A stretch of DNA of 64,000 nt, from assembly GCA_964590225.1 (NCBI GenBank), contig CAZPWS010000004.1:44147-108146 (forward strand), given 5' to 3'. A program made the position numbers and the translations under genes. The notes below the pieces were generated by a model, which was given only the letters and a program-made list of their open reading frames with translations, ran no database searches and was not told the DNA's origin. This stretch comes from JAEUSG01 sp964590225. GTDB taxonomy: Bacteria; Fibrobacterota; OXYB2-FULL-49-7; JAEUSG01. Positions 16,927-26,671 of this stretch are shown piece after piece (position 1 is the stretch's first letter; each line of letters begins with the position of its first letter).

Positions 16927-19761
16927 ATGGCAATTAACGAAATTGTCATAAAGGGTGCTCGCGAACACAACCTTCGTAATATTACGGTACGAATTCCGCG
17001 GGATAAATTAACAGTAATCACGGGCTTGTCCGGCTCTGGTAAATCCTCCCTCGCATTCGACACAATTTACGCGGAAGGGCAGCGGCGCTTTGTTGAATCG
17101 CTTTCCTCTTATGCACGCCAATTCCTCGGTTTAATGGAAAAGCCCGATGTCGATTCAATTGAAGGCCTTTCCCCTGCAATTTCTATTGAACAAAAGACTA
17201 CACATAAAAATCCCCGTTCCACTGTTGGCACAGTAACAGAAATCTACGATTATTTCCGGCTTCTTTTTGCTCGAATTGGCAAACCACACTGCCACACTTG
17301 CGGTCGCCCTATGCAAAAACAGACTATTCAGGAAATTGTAGATACTGTCCTTGCTTCACCAACAGGAACAAAAATCCAGGTATTATCCCCTGTAATTCGC
17401 GGACGCAAAGGTGAATACCGTGAGCTATTACAAAAAATTGCTAAAGATGGTTTTATACGGGCAAGAATCGACGGCGATATGCGGGAGCTTAACGACGATA
17501 AATTCCCGATGGACAAAAGCAAAAAACATTCTATAGAAATTATTGTTGACAGACTAATCACTTCACCAACAATAAAACAGCGCCTTACAGACTCTGTGCA
17601 AACCGCTCTTAAATATGGAAACGGACTTGTTATCATCGATTACCAAAATGGTAAGGAGGAGCTTTTTTCGGAACTTATGAGCTGTCCCGACTGCAATGTT
17701 AGTTACAGCGAAATATCTCCACGACTTTTTTCGTTCAACACCCCATACGGCGCTTGTCCTGATTGTGATGGACTTGGCCATAAAATGGAAATAGACCCTG
17801 AACTTGTTGTTCCAGATCCATCCAAAAGCATTGCGGACGGTGCAATAAGAGCGTGGGGTATTCCATCAGGTTCATACTACGGCCAACTGTTTAGTGCAGT
17901 TGCCAAACTTGTAAAAGTTTCTCTCGACACTCCATGGCAAACGCTTACCAAAAAGCAGCAGGAAGCTTTTCTGTATGGTACGCGCGAAAAAGTATTTATT
18001 AAATGGGAAAGCGAACACGGCAAGGCAGAATCCAACCGTTCTTTTGAAGGTGTAATTCCAAATCTTAAGAGGCGTTATACACAAAGCCAATCTGCCGCTA
18101 TAAGAGAGTGGATAGAAGGCTTTATGAGCAACAAACCGTGCGATTCCTGTAAAGGCACCCGATTGAAACCGGAAGCGTTAAGTTTTAAAATCAGTACAGT
18201 TAATATTGCACAACTGTCTTCTATGGATATTAAGGCGTGTCTTGAGTTTATAAGCAAACTTAAACTCGATAATACCGATACAAAAATATCTGCACAGATT
18301 TTAAAGGAGATCAAAGAACGGCTTTCGTTTCTTGTAAATGTAGGGGTTGATTACCTCAATCTAAACCGCGCATCAGGTACACTTTCCGGCGGTGAATCTC
18401 AAAGAATCAGACTCGCTACACAAATTGGCTCGCAGCTCATGGGAGTATTGTATATACTCGATGAGCCAAGCATAGGGCTTCATCAGCGCGATAACCGGAA
18501 ACTGATCGACTCGCTTGTCAAATTGCGGAACATTGGAAACACAATTATTGTGGTGGAACACGATCGGGAAACCATGGAAACAGCCGACCATATCATTGAT
18601 ATAGGGCCTGGAGCTGGTAAGAATGGAGGACTTGTAGTTGCTGAGGGAACGCCAACGGAAATAACCGCGGTAAAAGAGTCGATAACTGGCCAATACCTCT
18701 CTAACAATAAGCAAATTGAACTTCCCTCTTTCCGCCGAAAAGGAAACGGAAACTTCATTTCGCTCACTGGCGCGAATGGCAACAATCTAAAAAATATCGA
18801 TGTCCGTTTTCCCCTTGGCAGCCTCATTTGTGTAACCGGAGTCTCTGGCTCTGGGAAAAGTACGCTTGTGAACCACACGCTTTCCAGAATACTTGCCCGC
18901 CATTACTATAATTCCAAAGAACAGCCGATGAGCTATTCGTCAATATCCGGACTTAAACATATAGACAAAGTAATTGTCATTGACCAAGCTCCCATCGGCA
19001 GAACCCCTCGTTCCAACCCGGCAACCTATACCAAGCTTTTCGACTCCGTTCGCCAACTTTTTGCCGAATTACCGGAATCTAAACTTCGTAACTACTCGCA
19101 GGGGCGATACAGTTTTAATGTTAAAGGTGGTAGATGCGAAGCTTGCGAAGGTGACGGTATTATACGAATCGAAATGCACTTTCTCCCCGATGTATTTGTC
19201 ACATGTGAAGCATGCAAGGGCAAGCGTTACAACAGAGAAACTCTGGAAATACTCTTTAAGGGTAAATCAATAGCCGATGTTCTTGAAATGACCGTTACGG
19301 AAGCCCTTGGATTCTTCGCCAATTTCCCGCATATCCGTTCCAAGCTCGAAACACTTAACGAGGTAGGGCTCGGATATATCCATCTTGGCCAACAAGCTAC
19401 TACCCTCTCTGGTGGCGAAGCACAGCGTATTAAACTTTCTACCGAGTTATCAAAACGGGCTACTGGCAGAACACTTTATATTCTAGACGAACCAACCACC
19501 GGACTCCATTTTGAGGATGTTCGCATGCTTCTTTCAGTTCTTCAGAGCCTTGTTGACAAAGGAAACACAGTTGTTGTTATTGAGCACAATCTTGATGTAA
19601 TAAAATGCGCAGATCATTTAATCGACATGGGACCAGAAGGGGGAAATGGTGGCGGTATGGTTGTTGCGCAGGGGACGCCAGAAGAAGTCGCAACTATTAA
19701 AGCATCGCACACAGGCTATTTTTTAAAAGGCCTTGTAAATATTCCTATACACAGGCAATAG
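16927..19761 (+). CDS. uvrA: Excinuclease ABC subunit A
   Basis: DNA-damage recognition ATPase of nucleotide excision repair, 944 residues, the usual length. Two ABC modules are visible: the first Walker A is GLSGSGKSS near residue 33, and the second is GVSGSGKST in the C-terminal half. The LSGGESQRI and LSGGEAQRI signatures and two DEP Walker B motifs are present. Zinc-finger cysteine pairs occur (CHTCGRP; CPDCNVSYS to CPDCDG; CEACEGDG to CEACKG). The opening MAINEIVIKGAREHNL is typical. The gene ends in a 17-bp convergent overlap with the transglutaminase-like gene. Confidence 0.97.
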   Translation: MAINEIVIKGAREHNLRNITVRIPRDKLTVITGLSGSGKSSLAFDTIYAEGQRRFVESLSSYARQFLGLMEKPDVDSIEGLSPAISIEQKTTHKNPRSTVGTVTEIYDYFRLLFARIGKPHCHTCGRPMQKQTIQEIVDTVLASPTGTKIQVLSPVIRGRKGEYRELLQKIAKDGFIRARIDGDMRELNDDKFPMDKSKKHSIEIIVDRLITSPTIKQRLTDSVQTALKYGNGLVIIDYQNGKEELFSELMSCPDCNVSYSEISPRLFSFNTPYGACPDCDGLGHKMEIDPELVVPDPSKSIADGAIRAWGIPSGSYYGQLFSAVAKLVKVSLDTPWQTLTKKQQEAFLYGTREKVFIKWESEHGKAESNRSFEGVIPNLKRRYTQSQSAAIREWIEGFMSNKPCDSCKGTRLKPEALSFKISTVNIAQLSSMDIKACLEFISKLKLDNTDTKISAQILKEIKERLSFLVNVGVDYLNLNRASGTLSGGESQRIRLATQIGSQLMGVLYILDEPSIGLHQRDNRKLIDSLVKLRNIGNTIIVVEHDRETMETADHIIDIGPGAGKNGGLVVAEGTPTEITAVKESITGQYLSNNKQIELPSFRRKGNGNFISLTGANGNNLKNIDVRFPLGSLICVTGVSGSGKSTLVNHTLSRILARHYYNSKEQPMSYSSISGLKHIDKVIVIDQAPIGRTPRSNPATYTKLFDSVRQLFAELPESKLRNYSQGRYSFNVKGGRCEACEGDGIIRIEMHFLPDVFVTCEACKGKRYNRETLEILFKGKSIADVLEMTVTEALGFFANFPHIRSKLETLNEVGLGYIHLGQQATTLSGGEAQRIKLSTELSKRATGRTLYILDEPTTGLHFEDVRMLLSVLQSLVDKGNTVVVIEHNLDVIKCADHLIDMGPEGGNGGGMVVAQGTPEEVATIKASHTGYFLKGLVNIPIHRQ

Positions 19762-21208
19762 AAACACCGCGCATAATTATTTCATCCTGTAACGCAGCAT
19801 TTACTTCAACGACAGTCTCTGTTTTTTTGCCATCTACAAGCTCAAGCTTGACAGAATTTTCAACTTTGCCAATAGTGTAGCACCACTCAGCAACAAGCTT
19901 TTCGCTCTTCTTAATTTCACATCCTTCAAGCCATAACAAGTTTTTCCCTGGTAAGAGCATTGGCTGGGTAAACATATTCTGCTGATACCCAACTGTTATT
20001 CTCAAGGATTCGAGCAAAGGGGTTGTGTCGCTGCTGTGGGAATGCATATCAACCCGCAATAAAAATCCTTTTGTGTATTGAACAGAAGTTTTACCCTCTT
20101 TTCTTTCAGCTAGGCCATTCCTAATTCTAAAACCTTTAATAACTTTTTCGGCAATTGGCGTTACAGTTTTGCCACCATCACAGGAAATAGCAAAGCCCAC
20201 ATAATCACTACCACCGCCTTTCACAAAACCTTCAAGAAAAAGATAGCTTACAAAATAGGGTATTTTAATTTCGTACCAAACTTCACAATGAGCATTGTTT
20301 TTTATTGGACGAAGAGTGCCATTTTCGAAGTGAGCATTATTTGCCGCAATCGCTGCATCCGCTCCCGTTAAAAGCGGCTGCCAACGGAGCGCTCCCGCTC
20401 CATGCGTCCTGACAGGCTTATCGCTGTTAAACCAGCTGAAATCGTGCATGTTTTTGCGATAATTTTTCCAATATGGCTCGTGCTGCGGAAACTGTAAGGC
20501 ACCCTTATGGTTGTATGCCGCAATCTGGCAATGAGACCCACGGGGGTATTGCTCACCACAGTACAAAACAAGCTGTGGGTCGGCAGGTTCGAACAGATTG
20601 GCTATTTCCATCCCCTTTTTAAGTTCCCATCCATAGGTTTCGTTCTGGATTTTCTGTACAATATCAAGGGCATCGCCCCATGCATGTCGCTTACCAATAT
20701 ATGCAAGATCCGTTTCGTATCCGAGCGGCATACTTGTTCCAACAGGGTTATGCACAAGAGAGGGGTCAGCAGTAATTTCTGCGCACGAAGCTACGCTACC
20801 CTTTTTATTAAGAAAATACCAAGCCTGAAAGGCATCAAAAGCATGCCAGCCGTTATCGTAATAAACCTCATATATTGTGTGGCCATCGTCCTGCCCCACA
20901 ACACGCCGAGCTTTAAGGCCAGCCGATTGCAAGGCCTCTGCGGCTACCCAACCCCATCCGGTACATTCAAAGCAGCCAAACGAAGCAAAAATACCCATAG
21001 TATCAAAAGAGCGAGAATAGGTGCCAAAGCCATCGGGTACAGTAAAATTTGGCCCACGCATCATTACGCGAATCAGCCACTCATAAAAAGCTATGGCCTT
21101 TTCCTTGTCTGTTTTACACCCTTCAAGACGAAACACATCCTGTGCAAATTCACCCAAATTTCGCCCTGAAGGCCACCTACTATTACCTATCCAGATGTTT
21201 TTTGCCAC
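19745..21208 (-). CDS. Transglutaminase-like protein with a C-terminal beta region
   Basis: About 487 residues from a GTG at 21208 that is six bases after GGGAG; a TTG five codons upstream lacks such a site. Residues about 30-135 look like a transglutaminase core with a Cys-His-Asp triad: C82 in FECTGWGW, H110 in DGHTIY and D125 in HAFDAF. The remaining 330 residues are beta-rich (IPYFVSYLFLEGFVKGGG, SCDGGKTVTPIAEK). No signal peptide is visible, which is odd for a family that often acts outside the cell. It may be a cytoplasmic peptidase-like enzyme. I do not recognise a specific role, and its neighbours give no hint. Confidence 0.7.
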   Translation of the reverse strand: MAKNIWIGNSRWPSGRNLGEFAQDVFRLEGCKTDKEKAIAFYEWLIRVMMRGPNFTVPDGFGTYSRSFDTMGIFASFGCFECTGWGWVAAEALQSAGLKARRVVGQDDGHTIYEVYYDNGWHAFDAFQAWYFLNKKGSVASCAEITADPSLVHNPVGTSMPLGYETDLAYIGKRHAWGDALDIVQKIQNETYGWELKKGMEIANLFEPADPQLVLYCGEQYPRGSHCQIAAYNHKGALQFPQHEPYWKNYRKNMHDFSWFNSDKPVRTHGAGALRWQPLLTGADAAIAANNAHFENGTLRPIKNNAHCEVWYEIKIPYFVSYLFLEGFVKGGGSDYVGFAISCDGGKTVTPIAEKVIKGFRIRNGLAERKEGKTSVQYTKGFLLRVDMHSHSSDTTPLLESLRITVGYQQNMFTQPMLLPGKNLLWLEGCEIKKSEKLVAEWCYTIGKVENSVKLELVDGKKTETVVEVNAALQDEIIMRGVSIACV

Positions 21209-21226
21209 TTTTTTCTCCCACAATAT

Positions 21227-21418
21227 TTAAATCTGTTTACTATATATCGTTATTCCCACTACATCTAGATGCTCACGGAGTTTGCTGCTCCTTAATGCTT
21301 TATAATCAACAATATCGAATAAATATGGTATTTGTACAAACTTGGCCAATGACAACTTTATATACACTAAATCTTCTTCGGTTAAACCGCAAACTCTATC
21401 GCAACTTGAAACTATCAT
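21227..21418 (-). pseudogene. Remnant of an MNT-type nucleotidyltransferase (C-terminal part)
   Basis: The 63 codons encode a fragment that resembles the C-terminal half of a minimal nucleotidyltransferase of the HI0073/MntA kind: GLTEEDLVYIKLSLAKF, then PYLFDIVDYKAL and LREHLDVVGITIYSKQ. The catalytic GSR...DxD part of the family is missing. It begins as ATGA overlapping the end of a 38-codon HepT/HI0074-like fragment, as if an internal deletion had removed the end of one gene and the beginning of the next. Confidence 0.6.
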
Positions 21419-21531
21419 AAAAATTCCTTAGGAATGGATAGAATTTCACCTTTCTCAATAAATTCAGTTAGCTGACCAAATGCCTTTTCAAAATTCTCAA
21501 ATCGCTGTCTCCATCGAATGTCTTGATCCAT
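21415..21531 (-). pseudogene. Remnant of a HepT/HI0074-like partner protein (N-terminal part)
   Basis: A 38-codon frame starts at 21531 with MDQDIRWRQRFENFEKAFG, which resembles the N-terminus of HI0074-type nucleotidyltransferase partner proteins (DIRWKQRFENFEKAL-like). It stops after 38 residues, where the family normally continues for about 100 more with the HEPN-like helical core. With the following nucleotidyltransferase fragment it looks like a scar left by deletion of most of a two-gene MNT/HEPN toxin-antitoxin-type module. Confidence 0.6.
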
Positions 21532-21542
21532 TATTGGCCACT

Positions 21543-23231
21543 TTAAAACTTTATTTGTGTTCCAAAGCTGAATCGAGGTTCAAGCGCAAGCTTATATGGA
21601 TCGTCATCGGTAGGCGCAGGAGCATAAGTGTACTGCTTATCCCAATAGAGTATCATCGATTCGGACATTTTGAAACCAAGTTTGTATCCCATCAACACAA
21701 AAGGAGTTGCCTCAAGGAATTTATCGTAAACAGGCTTGCCGGCATTATCGCCAACTATCCATGTTCCGATGTTCTTCTTGCTGTAATAGGCCATTATGTC
21801 GTCAATTTTAACCTTGTTAAGAATTTCACGGACAGTTTTACCTATCTTGGCCTCAGCCGTAAAACTCTGGTCGGCTTCGGGAATACCGAGTGCAGCCGCT
21901 CCCACTTTTTCACTTGTAAATTTCATCCATTGATAGCTTGCGCCAACATCAAGAACATTTACAATATTAAAGTTGGCGCGTCCAAAAATACCTGAAAGCG
22001 TTGAACTATCTTTAAGTGCTAATAGCTCTTCTTTAGCAATAAGTACAGAATCCCTCTGCATCATTCTATTCAACTCGTATGTGCGATCAAAATATTCCCC
22101 CTCAAACTGATCCTTAAAGTAACGATATTCAAGTTTAAGGCTAAACAACTTACCTATCCGTAGAATTGCGCCCGGCGCAGTGATACCCCAACCCGATGTT
22201 TCTGTCTGATCTTCGTCGTCCTTCGTATCCATAGTCTTTGCGTATTGTCCATAAATATCAAGTCCGACAAATCTACCTCTCAATATTGGAAGTCCGATAT
22301 CAAATCCCACAATAGCAAACGGATCTTTCTTGTCGATATAATTGCGATATTTGCTGACTACTCTTTGGTTCCTAATGCTATCCTGTTCATAAAGTGTTCT
22401 TACGGCATTGCGCACAATTGAATTTGTAGTGTCATACTGCGAAAAATCTGGCTCAACAATTGCCCAGTCTTTGTTGGTTGGCGCCCTATCCAACCAATCA
22501 GCGACTTTGTCACCATCAGCATCAGTTAATACTGCCCTTTGGTTTAAATCTGCCACATAGGAACCTGCAATAGTAAGATTACTGAGAATAGGAATCTCAA
22601 GTGTTGTGAGCGGTTTAACATATAAGCGCGAACCAATCAGGGCACCACCATTCTGGAAATCCTGAAAGTTGTTGATCATGCCCTGAATACCTACGCGAAC
22701 AGGCGACATGTCATTCAGCTCGAAATGAAGACCTGTTTTGCGGATATCCGGATACTGTAATGCGTTGGAATAACCATACATTATGAGACCATATCCCAAA
22801 CTGACATTGTCAAGAGAGCCAACTTTTGCGTAAATTTTATCGTTTGGCCTACCCCATCGCAAGTAATAAATCTTTCGCGAAATGGACTCAAAAGCCTCCG
22901 AGCCATTATTAAATTTCCACCCTTTATCTGAAAACTGGCCCGAATCATCAACAAAAAGTTCAAGGTCGAGACAGATACCAAATTTGCCAATTGGAATATC
23001 TGGCCGAACAGAGAGCCTGTTCCACTGCTTTCCGTCGATTGTTACTGTCCCGATATCCACGGTCCAGACAATTTTATTTTCGGAATTATCAGCCACAACC
23101 TCACTTTTGTCTGTTACAGCCTCTACATTTTCTGGTTCAACAGTCTCTGTAGCTTCTACATTTTCCAAGTCTTCGGCCAATACCGCGATAGGCAACAGCA
23201 GAGCCACAATCGCAACTAGAAACCTTTTCAT
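21543..23231 (-). CDS. Outer-membrane beta-barrel protein, unknown function
   Basis: About 562 residues from the ATG at 23231, placed five bases after GGAGG. A Met four codons upstream overlaps that ribosome site and is rejected. The signal peptide is MKRFLVAIVALLLPIAVLA. An acidic Glu/Val-rich stretch (ATETVEPENVEAV) follows, and then amphipathic beta strands up to the C-terminal RFSFGTQIKF, which ends in the aromatic residue expected of a barrel. It is the last gene of the phosphohexomutase-der-plsY-gpsA-merR run. I do not recognise a specific family; similar large barrels are common in Fibrobacterota-like genomes. Confidence 0.75.
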   Translation of the reverse strand: MKRFLVAIVALLLPIAVLAEDLENVEATETVEPENVEAVTDKSEVVADNSENKIVWTVDIGTVTIDGKQWNRLSVRPDIPIGKFGICLDLELFVDDSGQFSDKGWKFNNGSEAFESISRKIYYLRWGRPNDKIYAKVGSLDNVSLGYGLIMYGYSNALQYPDIRKTGLHFELNDMSPVRVGIQGMINNFQDFQNGGALIGSRLYVKPLTTLEIPILSNLTIAGSYVADLNQRAVLTDADGDKVADWLDRAPTNKDWAIVEPDFSQYDTTNSIVRNAVRTLYEQDSIRNQRVVSKYRNYIDKKDPFAIVGFDIGLPILRGRFVGLDIYGQYAKTMDTKDDEDQTETSGWGITAPGAILRIGKLFSLKLEYRYFKDQFEGEYFDRTYELNRMMQRDSVLIAKEELLALKDSSTLSGIFGRANFNIVNVLDVGASYQWMKFTSEKVGAAALGIPEADQSFTAEAKIGKTVREILNKVKIDDIMAYYSKKNIGTWIVGDNAGKPVYDKFLEATPFVLMGYKLGFKMSESMILYWDKQYTYAPAPTDDDPYKLALEPRFSFGTQIKF

Positions 23232-23261
23232 GTTAACCTCCATCTTTTAGTTTTCTCTTTT

Positions 23262-23654
23262 TTAAGATAAGTTTTTGACAAGGGAGAGTAAACTCAATAA
23301 ATCGTTCTTAATTTCGTCTATTTTCCCTTTATAATTTGTTTCTTGTTCCACTAACACTGGCAAACGAAGATCACTTTGCGGGGCAAGAGCAACAGCTGGA
23401 ATTCCAGCACCATCCCTACTACCAGACACAACTTTTTTTGCCCCTTGTATTGTGTACTTTTTATCGTATAGAAGAAATTTTATGTACTTAACAAGATCTA
23501 TCTCTTTCTTACGGTAAGCTCTGTTACCTGCACGGTTTTTTTTAGGTTTAAGTGAGGGAAATTCACTCTCCCAATACCTTAATACATGCTGTTCAAGACC
23601 AACCTCTCGGCAAACTTCACTGATCGAATAATACATTTTAGCTCTTGCAACCAT
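23262..23654 (-). CDS. MerR-family transcriptional regulator
   Basis: 130 residues. The N-terminal winged helix of the MerR family is clear: YSISEVCREVGLEQHVLRYW, then ESEFPSLKP and the wing NRAYRKKEIDLVKYI. The C-terminal region (about 85-130) is short and lacks metal-binding cysteines, so the inducer is not predictable. It follows gpsA by 12 bp and precedes the outer-membrane protein gene by about 30 bp, and may regulate its own operon. Confidence 0.88.
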   Translation of the reverse strand: MVARAKMYYSISEVCREVGLEQHVLRYWESEFPSLKPKKNRAGNRAYRKKEIDLVKYIKFLLYDKKYTIQGAKKVVSGSRDGAGIPAVALAPQSDLRLPVLVEQETNYKGKIDEIKNDLLSLLSLVKNLS

Positions 23655-23666
23655 ATATGTATCACC

Positions 23667-24665
23667 CTACTCCGATTTTAATTCCCTTTCCATCAATGCC
23701 TTTACTGACATCAATGGGTCCTCGCCATTAAAAAGAACCTCGTACATCCTCTCCGTTATGGGCATTTCGACTCCAACTCCCTCAGCAAGCCCCCTCGCTG
23801 ATCGGCAAGTTTCAACCCCTTCTGCAACCATAGTCATTGATTTTAATATTTCGTCAAGTTTTTTGCCGCGACCAAGAGCCTCGCCAACAAAACGGTTTCT
23901 GCTGTGGTGACTCATGCAAGTTGTAATGAGGTCACCCATACCGGCAAGGCCGCCAAATGTCTCCTTACTGGCGCCAAGAGCTGTTCCAAGTCTTGTCATC
24001 TCCACCATACCCCTTGTAAGAAGCGCCCCCTTTGTATTGTCGCCAAAGCCAAGCCCATCAACGACACCAGCCGCGATGGCAATAACATTTTTCAAGGCTC
24101 CAGAAAGCTCAACACCAATTACATCATCATTAGTGTATATCCTAAAATAGCTTGTAGAAAAGAGCTTTTGTACTTTCCTTGCGACTTCGTCATCTTTTGA
24201 TGCCGCAACAACAGCGGATGGAATTTTTCGTGCAACCTCTTCTGCATGACTTGGTCCGGAAACAATTGCATACAATGAATCAGATATATCCACTTCACTT
24301 TTTACAATCTCTGAAATACGGTTATGAGAGTCTCGCTCAATCCCTTTTGAAAAATTAACAAATGGAATACCGCCGAATAATTTTCGGTAAGGCCGTAACG
24401 CAAGTCGTATAAACTGAGTGGGTATTGCGCAAACAATAAGCGAGCAACCGCGAATTGCCTCTTCAAGATTATTCAGTATTGTTATGTCGATTGGAATATG
24501 TATTCCCGGAAGCTTTCTCTTTTCCTCTCTTTCTCGCCTCAATAAATCGCAAGCAGTAGCGTCAAATTCCCAAAGACTAACAGAGTGGCCATTTCCATGT
24601 AACACAAGCGAGAGAGTTATACCCCAACTACCAGAACCAAGCACAGCGATCTTTTCTTTTGCCAT
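23667..24665 (-). CDS. gpsA: NAD(P)-dependent glycerol-3-phosphate dehydrogenase
   Basis: Makes sn-glycerol 3-phosphate from dihydroxyacetone phosphate for phospholipid synthesis. 332 residues. The dinucleotide fold opens with VLGSGSWGITL (about 8-18), and further family motifs are VNFSKGIE, VSGPSHAEEVA, GALKNVIAIAAGV and GLAGMGDLITTC. It follows plsY by 13 bp, whose product uses glycerol 3-phosphate, so the two adjacent genes make consecutive steps of the same pathway. Confidence 0.96.
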   Translation of the reverse strand: MAKEKIAVLGSGSWGITLSLVLHGNGHSVSLWEFDATACDLLRREREEKRKLPGIHIPIDITILNNLEEAIRGCSLIVCAIPTQFIRLALRPYRKLFGGIPFVNFSKGIERDSHNRISEIVKSEVDISDSLYAIVSGPSHAEEVARKIPSAVVAASKDDEVARKVQKLFSTSYFRIYTNDDVIGVELSGALKNVIAIAAGVVDGLGFGDNTKGALLTRGMVEMTRLGTALGASKETFGGLAGMGDLITTCMSHHSRNRFVGEALGRGKKLDEILKSMTMVAEGVETCRSARGLAEGVGVEMPITERMYEVLFNGEDPLMSVKALMERELKSE

Positions 24666-24678
24666 TTTATTTTACCGC

Positions 24679-25305
24679 TTATTCTCTCTGTTTTCCAAAT
24701 GAAATTTTGCTTTCTGTACCAGCCAAAATTCTTACAATATTTTTCCTATGTGTTATCAATATAAGAAGCGCAACAACCCCTGTAAAGAGCAGAGCCTCAA
24801 AAGAGCACTTTTCCGGGTTTATTTTATAGCCCGCTATTGATGCAGAAAAAAGGACAAGACCGGCAACAATTGATGCCTTCGAGACTGTTTTTGTTATAAC
24901 GAAAATAACGATCCATGATCCAAACGCAACAGCAGCCTGAAAAGGTAAAAGGGCGAGAAACACCCCTAGTGCCGGTCCAATACCCTTTCCCCCTTTAAAT
25001 TTTGCAAAAACAGTGAAAACATGACCGATGATAGCTGCAAGTCCACCTATAATTGCCGCGACACCGGACTCTGTTTCGATCAAGCGGCCAGCGAGCATGA
25101 CTGCGAGTGCACCCTTCAAGGCATCGATTGCAAGAACAATGAGCGCAATTTTAAGCCCCATCACTCTGTAAACATTTGTGGCACCGGCATTTCCTGAACC
25201 ATGTTCACGAATATCAATACCGCGCAAAAGTTTGCCGAAAATTATACTTGTTGGTATAGAACCTATTAGGTAACAGAAGAAGATTACAACTAAATTTGTA
25301 GCCAT
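24679..25305 (-). CDS. plsY: Glycerol-3-phosphate acyltransferase PlsY
   Basis: Integral membrane acyltransferase that moves an acyl group from acyl phosphate to glycerol 3-phosphate. The ATG at 25305 is five bases after GGAGG and gives 208 residues; the frame extends upstream into der, but without a start site. Diagnostic motifs are YLIGSIPTSIIFGK, REHGSGNAGATNVYRVMG and KFKGGKGIGPALG. Five or six hydrophobic segments are present. The gene lies between der and gpsA in one operon. Confidence 0.95.
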   Translation of the reverse strand: MATNLVVIFFCYLIGSIPTSIIFGKLLRGIDIREHGSGNAGATNVYRVMGLKIALIVLAIDALKGALAVMLAGRLIETESGVAAIIGGLAAIIGHVFTVFAKFKGGKGIGPALGVFLALLPFQAAVAFGSWIVIFVITKTVSKASIVAGLVLFSASIAGYKINPEKCSFEALLFTGVVALLILITHRKNIVRILAGTESKISFGKQRE

Positions 25306-25330
25306 TACAACCTCCATTCGTGGTAGAGCT

Positions 25331-26671
25331 TTATGGTCGTCTTTTTTTTGCGTACCTAATTTGTATGGGCACACCTTCCATATCAAATTTTTCCATAAAT
25401 CTGTTAAGCAGATATCTTGTGTAAGAGTCTCTCACCTTAGTTGGCTGGTTAACCTTGAGCTCCAAAATTGGTGGTCTATTAGATACCTGTGCAGCGCTGT
25501 AAAAGGCCATAAATTTCTCGTTAACTACCGGATGATGGTAAGCAGCAACTGATTCATCAAGCCACTCCTTTATATCCTGAGGAGCCAAATTCTTATTCAT
25601 ACGATTGCTTATATCTATAGCTATATCAATTACTTTATTTGCCCGTTGACCAGTTAAGGCAGAAAGTGAAATTATGGGAATATGCTCTAATTCAATGTAA
25701 TTGGAACGCATTTCTGAAACCACTACATCAAAAGTTTTTCCATCCTTTGCAACAGAATCCCATTTGTTGATGCCCACTATCAATCCCTTGCCTTTTTCGC
25801 GCGCCACATGGAGTATGCGTAAGTCCTGTTCGTCAAGAGAAGCCGTTCCATCGAGTAACAAAAGGGCAATATCGCAGCGTTCAAGGCTCCGCTCTGTGTG
25901 CTGTCCAGCCTGAATCTCTATTTCATCACTTACGCGCGCCCTTTTACGCAAACCGGCAGTATCAACAAGAATAAAGGAAACTCCATTAATCTCGACTGCC
26001 GTATCCACAGAATCTCTTGTAGTTCCAGGGGTATCACAGGCAATTACCCTTTGTTCACCAGCTATTCGGTTTACAAGAGTTGACTTACCAACATTTGGCC
26101 GTCCAACTATTGCAAGTTTGATAGCCGTTTTGCCGTCGCTTTTGGCATTTTCCGTATGTTCTGACGGTAAAGCATCTACAACGGCATCAAGCAGATCACC
26201 GGTATATTTACCCTGCAAAGCTGAGACCATTAGAGGTTCTCCAAGTCCGAGCCGCCTAAATTCGTTAAGAAATTCCGTCCGATTCTCGTTATCAACCTTG
26301 TTAGCCACAAGAATCAACTTAGTACCGCTATTCCTGAGCTTTTTTGCTATTGCCAAATCCTGATCGGTTGCACCAACCTCCGCATCAACAAGGAAAAGGA
26401 CAAGATCGGCTTCGCGAACTGCCGCTTCTGCTTGCTCCGCAATAGATGCGCCCATGGAGTTATCTTTATCTGCCATTCCACCTGTGTCAACAAGGGTAAA
26501 GTGTCGGCCATTCCAATCCGCCTCTTTGTAATGTCTATCCCGCGTTGTACCTGACTGCTCATTTACTATGGCGGCTCTACGCCCAAGAATACGGTTAAAG
26601 AGTGAGGACTTCCCCACATTTGGACGACCCGCTATAACTACAATTGGTAAACTATTGCTTTCGGCAGCCAT
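25331..26671 (-). CDS. der: Ribosome-assembly GTPase Der (EngA)
   Basis: Two tandem G domains needed for 50S ribosome assembly, 446 residues. The first G1 motif is GRPNVGKSS (15-23) with VDTGG and NKVD. The second is GRPNVGKST near 187-195 with VDTAG and NKWD. The C-terminal KH-like domain follows (QIRYAKKRRP at the end). The start ATG directly follows the stop of the phosphohexomutase gene with no gap. Confidence 0.96.
   Translation of the reverse strand: MAAESNSLPIVVIAGRPNVGKSSLFNRILGRRAAIVNEQSGTTRDRHYKEADWNGRHFTLVDTGGMADKDNSMGASIAEQAEAAVREADLVLFLVDAEVGATDQDLAIAKKLRNSGTKLILVANKVDNENRTEFLNEFRRLGLGEPLMVSALQGKYTGDLLDAVVDALPSEHTENAKSDGKTAIKLAIVGRPNVGKSTLVNRIAGEQRVIACDTPGTTRDSVDTAVEINGVSFILVDTAGLRKRARVSDEIEIQAGQHTERSLERCDIALLLLDGTASLDEQDLRILHVAREKGKGLIVGINKWDSVAKDGKTFDVVVSEMRSNYIELEHIPIISLSALTGQRANKVIDIAIDISNRMNKNLAPQDIKEWLDESVAAYHHPVVNEKFMAFYSAAQVSNRPPILELKVNQPTKVRDSYTRYLLNRFMEKFDMEGVPIQIRYAKKRRP

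Noticed and set aside
21480..21995. Plus-strand frame of 171 codons at the outer-membrane protein end
   Set aside because: Most of it is antisense to the barrel gene; it also crosses the HepT-like remnant and has no independent support.
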